64,000 bases of DNA, from assembly GCF_013363975.1 (NCBI RefSeq), contig NZ_JABWGN010000025.1:1-64000 (forward strand). The letters run 5' to 3'. The stretch is from Nonomuraea montanisoli (GTDB lineage Bacteria > Actinomycetota > Actinomycetes > Streptosporangiales > Streptosporangiaceae). A program made the position numbers and the translations under genes. The notes under the pieces were generated by a model. The model was not told where the DNA came from. It searched no databases and saw only the letters and a program-made list of their open reading frames with translations. Of the stretch, positions 58,831-64,000 are shown piece after piece. Each line of letters begins with the position of its first letter. Within the stretch, counting starts at the first letter, position 1.

Positions 58831-59925
58831 ATGGCCGAGCTGAACAGGGCCGAGCTGAACGCGATCGAACTCGACGGCGTCGTCAAGGAGTACCTCTCGC
58901 ACGGCGAGGTCGTCCAGGCGGTGAAGGGCGTCACGCTCGACATCGCCGAAGGGGAGTTCTTCTCCCTGCTCGGCCCGTCCGGCTGCGGCAAGACCACGAC
59001 CATGCGCATGATCGCCGGCTTCGAGGAGCCGTCGCGGGGCGTGGTCAGGCTGCACGGGGCCGACGTCACGAACGTCCCGCCGAACAAGCGCGACATCAAC
59101 ATGGTCTTCCAGTCGTACGCGCTGTTCCCGCACATGAACGTGTGGGACAACGTGGCGTTCGGTCTCAAGCAGCGCCGCACCCCGCAGGAGGAGATCCGGC
59201 GGCGGGTCGGCGAGATGCTGGAGATCGTGGACCTGGCCGGCCGGGAGAAGCGCCGGCCGCGCGAGATGTCGGGCGGCCAGCAGCAGCGGGTCGCGCTGGC
59301 CCGCGCCCTGGTCAACCGGCCCCGGGCGCTGCTGCTGGACGAGCCGCTCGGCGCGCTCGACCTCAAGCTGCGCCAGGCCATGCAGATCGAGCTCAAGCGC
59401 ATCCAGCGCGAGGTCGGCATCACGTTCGTGTACGTGACGCACGACCAGAGCGAGGCGCTCACCATGAGCGACCGGATCGCCGTCATGAACGACGGGCTGG
59501 TCGAGCAGCTCGGCGGGCCCAGGGAGATCTACGAGAAGCCGGCGAGCGCGTTCGTCGCCGGCTTCATCGGCACCTCCAACCTGCTCACCGGCGTCGCCGC
59601 CGGCGGGGTGCTGGAGCTCGGCGGTGGCCGGGTGCTCGTGCCCGGGCGGGACGGCGAGGTCACCGTGACCGTCCGGCCGGAGAAGATCACCATCTCGCTG
59701 GACAAGCCGGACGGCGAGGTGAGCGTGGTGCCGGGGACCGTCGGCGAGGTCGTCTACCTCGGCACCTACAACAGCTACGCCGTGCGCCTCGGGGACGGGA
59801 CCGAGGTCACGGTGTTCCAGCAGAACGCGCACGACGCGACGACCACGGCGGAGCGGGGGGACCCGGTCTGGCTGTCGTGGCCGGCGCAGCACTCTTACGC
59901 GATTGGAAGTCGAAGCACCCCATGA
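58831..59925 (+). CDS. potA: Polyamine ABC transporter ATPase PotA
   Basis: A 364-residue ATPase of the spermidine/putrescine type. Walker A is LGPSGCGKTT, Q-loop VFQSYALFPHM, signature MSGGQQQRVALARAL, Walker B LLLDEPLGALDLKL and the H-loop THDQSEAL. The C-terminal TOBE domain (about residues 270-364) is present. Its stop overlaps the binding-protein start (ATGA). It energises the PotBC permease encoded downstream. Confidence 0.94.
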   Translation: MAELNRAELNAIELDGVVKEYLSHGEVVQAVKGVTLDIAEGEFFSLLGPSGCGKTTTMRMIAGFEEPSRGVVRLHGADVTNVPPNKRDINMVFQSYALFPHMNVWDNVAFGLKQRRTPQEEIRRRVGEMLEIVDLAGREKRRPREMSGGQQQRVALARALVNRPRALLLDEPLGALDLKLRQAMQIELKRIQREVGITFVYVTHDQSEALTMSDRIAVMNDGLVEQLGGPREIYEKPASAFVAGFIGTSNLLTGVAAGGVLELGGGRVLVPGRDGEVTVTVRPEKITISLDKPDGEVSVVPGTVGEVVYLGTYNSYAVRLGDGTEVTVFQQNAHDATTTAERGDPVWLSWPAQHSYAIGSRSTP

Positions 59926-61151
59926 GCCACCTGCACGACCCCGCCTTCCTGCGGGGCATGACCCAGCCGCGTACCCGTCGCGAGGCCTTCCGCATCGCCG
60001 GCCTGTCCGCCGCCGGCCTCGCCCTGGCCGCCTGCGGCGTCCAGGGGCAGAAGGCGGCGCCGCCGAAGGCCGACGCGGTCAAGGACTACTGGTCGAAGCA
60101 GACCAAGCACGGCCGCGTCGTGTTCGCCAACTGGCCCGAGTACATGCCCGAGGACCAGGCGCCGCTGAAGAAGTTCCAGAGCGAGACCGGGATCTCCTAC
60201 CAGTACAAGGAGGTCATCCAGGAGAACGCGGAGTTCTTCGGCAAGGCCGACCCGGTGCTGCGGGCCGGGCAGTCGCTCGGCTACGACATCGTGGTCATGA
60301 CCAACGGCGTCCAGCTCCAGCACATGATCCAGCTCGGCTACTGCGTCGCCCTCGACCACTCCAAGCTGCCGAACTTCGCGGCCAACGCCGGCGCGACGTA
60401 CAAGAACCGCGCCTACGACCCGGGCAGCACCTACACCGTCCCGTACACCTCGGGCGTGACCGGGATCGCGTACAACACCAAGTACGTCAAGGACGACATC
60501 ACCAGCATCGAGGCGCTGTTCGACCCCAAGTACAAGGGCCGGGTCGGGATGATGGGCGACGCCCAGGAGATCGCCAACTTCGGCATGATCGCCCTCGGCG
60601 TCAACCCGGAGAAGTCGACCGAGGCCGACTGGAAGAAGGCCGGCGAGAAGCTCAAGGCGCAGCGCGACGCCGGGATCGTGCGCAAGTACTACGACCAGTC
60701 CTACATCGACGCCGTGTCCAAGGGCGACATCTGGGTGACCATGGCCTGGTCCGGCGACGTGTTCCAGCGCCAGCTCGCCGGTGAGCCCGTCAAGTTCGTG
60801 GTGCCCGAGGAGGGCGGCACGATCTGGACCGACAACATGCTCATCCCCAAGGGCGCCGCCAACCCCGTCGACGCGCTCATGCTCATGGACTACCTCTACC
60901 AGCCGGTGGTCGCCGCCGAGCTGGACGAGTTCATCCAGTACGTCACCCCGGTGCCCGGCGTCCAGGACATCCTCAAGGAGAAGGCCGCCAAGGCCACCGG
61001 CGAGGACAAGGAGGCGCTGGAGCAGATGGTGGCCAGCCCGCTGATGTTCCCCTCGGAGGCGGACTACGCCAAGCTGCACACCTACACCACGCTCACCACG
61101 CAGCAGGAGCAGGTGTTCAACCCGATCTTCCAGTCGATCACCCAGGCGTAG
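59922..61151 (+). CDS. potD: Polyamine ABC transporter substrate-binding lipoprotein
   Basis: A 409-residue extracellular spermidine/putrescine-binding protein. Its N terminus has a twin-arginine-like TRREAFR motif and a lipobox LAAC with C38 as the lipidated cysteine. Recognisable are VVFANWPEYMPED, SLGYDIVVMTNGVQLQHMIQ and TVPYTSGVTGIAYNTKYVKD, where aromatic and acidic residues bind polyamine amines. The Tat-type signal suggests folding before export. The gene overlaps potA by 4 bases. Confidence 0.92.
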   Translation: MSHLHDPAFLRGMTQPRTRREAFRIAGLSAAGLALAACGVQGQKAAPPKADAVKDYWSKQTKHGRVVFANWPEYMPEDQAPLKKFQSETGISYQYKEVIQENAEFFGKADPVLRAGQSLGYDIVVMTNGVQLQHMIQLGYCVALDHSKLPNFAANAGATYKNRAYDPGSTYTVPYTSGVTGIAYNTKYVKDDITSIEALFDPKYKGRVGMMGDAQEIANFGMIALGVNPEKSTEADWKKAGEKLKAQRDAGIVRKYYDQSYIDAVSKGDIWVTMAWSGDVFQRQLAGEPVKFVVPEEGGTIWTDNMLIPKGAANPVDALMLMDYLYQPVVAAELDEFIQYVTPVPGVQDILKEKAAKATGEDKEALEQMVASPLMFPSEADYAKLHTYTTLTTQQEQVFNPIFQSITQA

Positions 61152-61154
61152 ACG

Positions 61155-62006
61155 ATGAAGCGGCTGACTCCCTACCTGCTCGCGCTGCCGAGCTGGATGT
61201 GGCTGGCGGTCTTCCTCGTGGTGCCGCTGGCCGCGATGGCCTCGGTGTCGCTGCAGACCGGCAACGCCATCGACGGCTTCGCGATGACGTTCAGCTTCTC
61301 CAACTACGCCGACGCGCTGGGCAGGTACAGCACCCAGCTCGTACGGTCCCTCTGGTACGGCGGGCTCGCCACGGTCGCGATGCTCGTCATCGGCTACCCG
61401 GTGGCGTACTGGATCGCCTTCAAGGGGGGCAGCCGCAAGTCCGTCTATCTGTTCCTGCTGCTGCTGCCGTTCTTCGTGTCGTTCGTGCTGCGGACCATCT
61501 CGTGGGGGTTCCTGCTGGCCGACGACGGCGTCCTGTTCGGCACGCTGAAGGGCTGGGGGCTGCTGCCCGCCGACTTCCACGTGCTGGCCACCACGGTCGC
61601 CGTGGTCGGCGGGCTGACCTACAACTTCCTGCCGTTCATGATCCTGCCGATCTACGTGGCGCTGGAGCGGGTGGACCCGCGGGTCGTCGAGGCGGCCTAC
61701 GACCTGTACGCCTCCAGGACGGCGGCCTTCCGGCGGGTGGTGCTGCCGCTGTCGCTGCCCGGGGTGTTCGCCGGGGTGCTCATGACGTTCGTGCCCGCCA
61801 CGGCCGACCCGGTCAACGCCCAGGTGCTCGGCGGCACCGGCAACACCATGATCGGCAACATCATCCAGACCGAGTACCTGACCAACCTCAACTACCCGAC
61901 GGCCTCGGCGCTGTCGTTCACGCTCATGGCCGTGCTGCTCATCGGGATCTTCATCTACGCCCGCGCGCTCGGCACCGAGAACGTCCTTGAGGCGGCCGCC
62001 CGATGA
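61155..62006 (+). CDS. potB: Polyamine ABC transporter permease PotB
   Basis: A 283-residue permease with six hydrophobic segments. The EAA loop is VVEAAYDLYASRTAAFRRVV followed by LPLSLPG. It pairs with PotC to form the channel. The ATG is 61155, three bases after the preceding stop codon, and the stop overlaps potC (ATGA, 62003-62006). Confidence 0.93.
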   Translation: MKRLTPYLLALPSWMWLAVFLVVPLAAMASVSLQTGNAIDGFAMTFSFSNYADALGRYSTQLVRSLWYGGLATVAMLVIGYPVAYWIAFKGGSRKSVYLFLLLLPFFVSFVLRTISWGFLLADDGVLFGTLKGWGLLPADFHVLATTVAVVGGLTYNFLPFMILPIYVALERVDPRVVEAAYDLYASRTAAFRRVVLPLSLPGVFAGVLMTFVPATADPVNAQVLGGTGNTMIGNIIQTEYLTNLNYPTASALSFTLMAVLLIGIFIYARALGTENVLEAAAR

Positions 62007-62815
62007 GCGCCACGACCCTGACCCGCCGCCCGCGCGGGCGGCTCGGCGACCGCCTGCTGCACGCCTACACCTGGCTGATCATCGTCTGGCTGTCGTCGCC
62101 GATCGCCGTGATGATCCTGTTCGGGTTCAACGACAAGAAGAGCAAGTCGAACACGAGCTGGCAGGGCTTCACGCTGCGCTGGTACCAGCAGCTGTTCGAC
62201 ATCTCCGACCTCACCACGGCGCTGAAGAACTCGCTGACCGTCGCGGTGGCCAGCACGCTCATCACCGTGGTCATCGGCACCATGCTGGGCCTCGCGCTCG
62301 GCCGCCACCGCTTCCGCGGGCGCGGGGTGACGAACTTCCTCGTCTTCGCCGCCATCTCCACGCCCGAGCTGGTCATGGGCGCGTCGCTGCTGTCGCTGTT
62401 CGTCTCCGCCAACCTGCCGCGCGACGCCTTGACGATCATCATCGCGCACGTGCTGTTCTCGCTGTCCTTCGTCACCGTCACCGTGCGGGCCCGGGTCATC
62501 ACCCTGGACCCGTCGCTGGAGGAGGCGGCCAGGGACCTCGGCGCCACCGCCTGGGGCACGTTCCGGCAGGTGACGCTCCCGGCCGTGCTGCCCGGCGTGC
62601 TCTCGGGCGGCATGCTGGCCTTCGCGCTGTCGATCGACGACTATGTGGTGACCAGCTTCGTCAACGGCTCCACCGTCACCTTCCCGCTGTGGATCATCGG
62701 GTCGGTCAAGACGGGCATCCCGCCCCAGGTCAACGTCATGGGAACGTTGATCTTCGGGATCGGCGTGCTGATCGCGGTCGCCAACGCGGTCGCGGCACGG
62801 CGCCGCCGCACCTAG
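62003..62815 (+). CDS. potC: Polyamine ABC transporter permease PotC
   Basis: A 270-residue permease with six hydrophobic segments and the EAA loop EEAARDLGATAWGTFRQVTL. It is the second permease half of the polyamine importer. A hairpin follows 18 bases after the stop, so the operon patD-potADBC probably ends there, and the FAD oxidoreductase gene has its own leader. Confidence 0.93.
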   Translation: MSATTLTRRPRGRLGDRLLHAYTWLIIVWLSSPIAVMILFGFNDKKSKSNTSWQGFTLRWYQQLFDISDLTTALKNSLTVAVASTLITVVIGTMLGLALGRHRFRGRGVTNFLVFAAISTPELVMGASLLSLFVSANLPRDALTIIIAHVLFSLSFVTVTVRARVITLDPSLEEAARDLGATAWGTFRQVTLPAVLPGVLSGGMLAFALSIDDYVVTSFVNGSTVTFPLWIIGSVKTGIPPQVNVMGTLIFGIGVLIAVANAVAARRRRT

Positions 62816-62833
62816 CACCTTCTCACCAGGCTT

Positions 62834-62855
62834 CCCCCCGCGGCCCCGCGGGGGG
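62834..62855 (+). terminator. Hairpin after potC
   Basis: CCCCCCGCGG (62834-62843) and CCGCGGGGGG (62846-62855) can pair over 9 bp, with a short loop, followed by ttcgg. The stem is very GC-rich and lies 18 bases after the potC stop. Confidence 0.65.
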
Positions 62856-62999
62856 TTCGGCATACCCGGCGACGTCCGGGCGACGGCAAAGAACAGGGAG
62901 GCGAGATCGGATGCCGGCGGGGGGAACCCGCGCGTGATCACCTCATTGAAGATCCCGCAATTTTCATAGAACACTGACTTTCGTAGGGAAGTGGGATTT

Positions 63000-64000
63000 G
63001 TGGATCCGCTGAAGGCGCTTGCTGACGCGGAGCGCAAGCCGTACTGGCTGGACACTCCGGCCAGACCCGAGCCGCAGCCGCGGCTCTTCGGACACACGAG
63101 CGCCGACCTGGTCGTCGTCGGCGGAGGCTTCTCGGGGCTGTGGACCGCCCTGATGGCCAAGGAACGCGACCCCGGGCAGGACGTCGTCCTGCTGGAGGGG
63201 CGCCGGATCGGCTGGGCGGCATCCGGCCGCAACGGCGGGTTCTGCATGGCGACCCTCACCCATGGCCTGCCCAACGGGCTGGAACGCTGGCCGGACGAGA
63301 TCGCCCGGCTCGAACACCTGGGTGTGGAGAACCTCGACGAGATCGAGGAGACCCTGGCGCGTTACGGCATCGACTGCGCCTTCGAGCGCACCGGCGAGCT
63401 GAACGTCGCCACCGAGCCCTGGCAACTGGAGGGCCTGAACGAGCACCTCGACATCATCGGCGACCTCGGCCTCGACTACGTGCCCATGGACCGCGACCAG
63501 GTGCGGGCCGAGCTCGACTCGCCCACCTACCTGGGCGGCCTGTGGGACCGCAGGGGCTGCGCCATGCTCGACCCCGCCCGGCTGGCGTGGGGGCTGCGCG
63601 AGGCGTGCCTGCGGCTCGGCGTGCGCGTGTACGAGCGCAGCCCGGTCCGCTCGCTGCACGACGACGGCGTCACGCTCAGCCTGCGCACCCCGCACGGGGT
63701 CGCCGCCGGCAGGAGGGTGGCGCTGGGCACCGGGGTGTTCCCGCCGCTGCTGCGGCGGCTCAAGCACTTCGTCGTCCCGGTCTACGACTACGCGCTGATG
63801 ACCGAGCCGCTGACCCCGGCCCAGCTCGGCGCCCTCGGCTGGGGCAACCGGCAGGGCGTCGGCGACTCGGCCAACCGGTTCCACTACTACCGGCTCACCG
63901 CGGACAACCGGATCCTCTGGGGCGGCTACGACGCCGTCTACTACAACGGGGGTCTGGTCAAGCCGGAGTACGACCAGCGCGACGAGACGTTCGCCACGCT
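63000..64000 (+). CDS. FAD-dependent amine oxidoreductase (PuuB/DAO-like), truncated by window end
   Basis: At least 333 residues from GTG 63000; the gene runs off the right edge. The FAD-binding GxGxxG is VVVGGGFSGLWTALMAKERD, preceded by a DADRK-like start (MDPLKALADAERKPYWLDT). RRIGWAASGRNGGFCMATLT matches the DAO family that includes gamma-glutamylputrescine oxidase and putrescine oxidases. The start is supported by AGGGAA about 9 bases upstream; GTG 62991 is an alternative. A role in oxidising putrescine or a conjugate fits the patD-pot genes upstream. Confidence 0.85.
   Translation, partial: MDPLKALADAERKPYWLDTPARPEPQPRLFGHTSADLVVVGGGFSGLWTALMAKERDPGQDVVLLEGRRIGWAASGRNGGFCMATLTHGLPNGLERWPDEIARLEHLGVENLDEIEETLARYGIDCAFERTGELNVATEPWQLEGLNEHLDIIGDLGLDYVPMDRDQVRAELDSPTYLGGLWDRRGCAMLDPARLAWGLREACLRLGVRVYERSPVRSLHDDGVTLSLRTPHGVAAGRRVALGTGVFPPLLRRLKHFVVPVYDYALMTEPLTPAQLGALGWGNRQGVGDSANRFHYYRLTADNRILWGGYDAVYYNGGLVKPEYDQRDETFAT

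Overview
The window is high-GC DNA (strong G/C third-codon preference, many GTG and TTG starts) from a Gram-positive actinobacterium. The gene order ffh-rpsP-khpA-rimM-trmD-rplS-lepB-lepB-rnhB-DUF2469-yraN-yifB-dprA-xerC, then rpsB-tsf-pyrH-frr-cdsA-rlmN, is the conserved actinobacterial housekeeping block. The accessory content (conservon-type GTPase end, FxsT-like NB-ARC/TPR protein, HExxH peptide hydroxylase, nSTAND1 NTPase) suggests a multicellular actinomycete, perhaps of the Streptosporangiales; that placement is inference, not demonstrated.

Region 1 (1-25650) is the housekeeping block: protein targeting, ribosomal proteins, ribosome and tRNA maturation, signal peptidases, RNase HII, DNA-processing proteins, translation elongation and recycling factors, and phospholipid synthesis. 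It is unusual for its tandem repeats. Arrays of 6, 31, 35, 36, 39, 40 and about 160-176 bp lie within or beside trmD, dprA, xerC and the LytM-like gene. An MFS transporter gene and a divergent ArsR-type regulator gene sit inside the block and share three evenly spaced copies of a TGAAG-N6-CTTCA palindrome.

Region 2 (25900-29820) is a mixed set: an ABC exporter pair, a DivIVA-domain protein, a HAD hydrolase and an AI-2E family membrane protein.

Region 3 (29905-44862) is a divergent catabolic locus. On the minus strand iolC, a Cgl0158-type aldolase, iolB and iolD are all coupled by ATGA overlaps. On the plus strand an eight-gene operon encodes a sugar ABC importer (lipoprotein, two permeases, ATPase), a CehA/McbA PHP metallohydrolase, an IolE-like TIM barrel, a Gfo/Idh/MocA dehydrogenase and a GH38 alpha-mannosidase. 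Together they look like a route for importing and dismantling a mannosylated inositol compound and feeding inositol catabolism. Palindromes in the shared promoter region could be the regulator sites.

Region 4 (44882-51882) is the most unusual part. A SIR2-like gene overlaps an nSTAND1-TPR gene by 4 bp on the minus strand. Divergent from them is an FxsT-like NB-ARC-TPR gene preceded by a 67-codon ORF that overlaps its start. On the minus strand beyond it are a 62-codon precursor-like peptide gene and an overlapping HExxH-type peptide beta-hydroxylase gene. This may be a two-module NTPase conflict/peptide-modification system in which SIR2 replaces the TIR-like component of FxSxx-COOH systems.

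Region 5 (51998-64000) is nitrogen and polyamine metabolism: a PucR regulator beside a ureohydrolase, an NCS1 permease and a cyclase-family hydrolase, then an Lrp/AsnC regulator divergent from gamma-aminobutyraldehyde dehydrogenase, a complete PotABCD-type polyamine importer and the first 1 kb of a FAD-dependent amine oxidoreductase cut by the window end.
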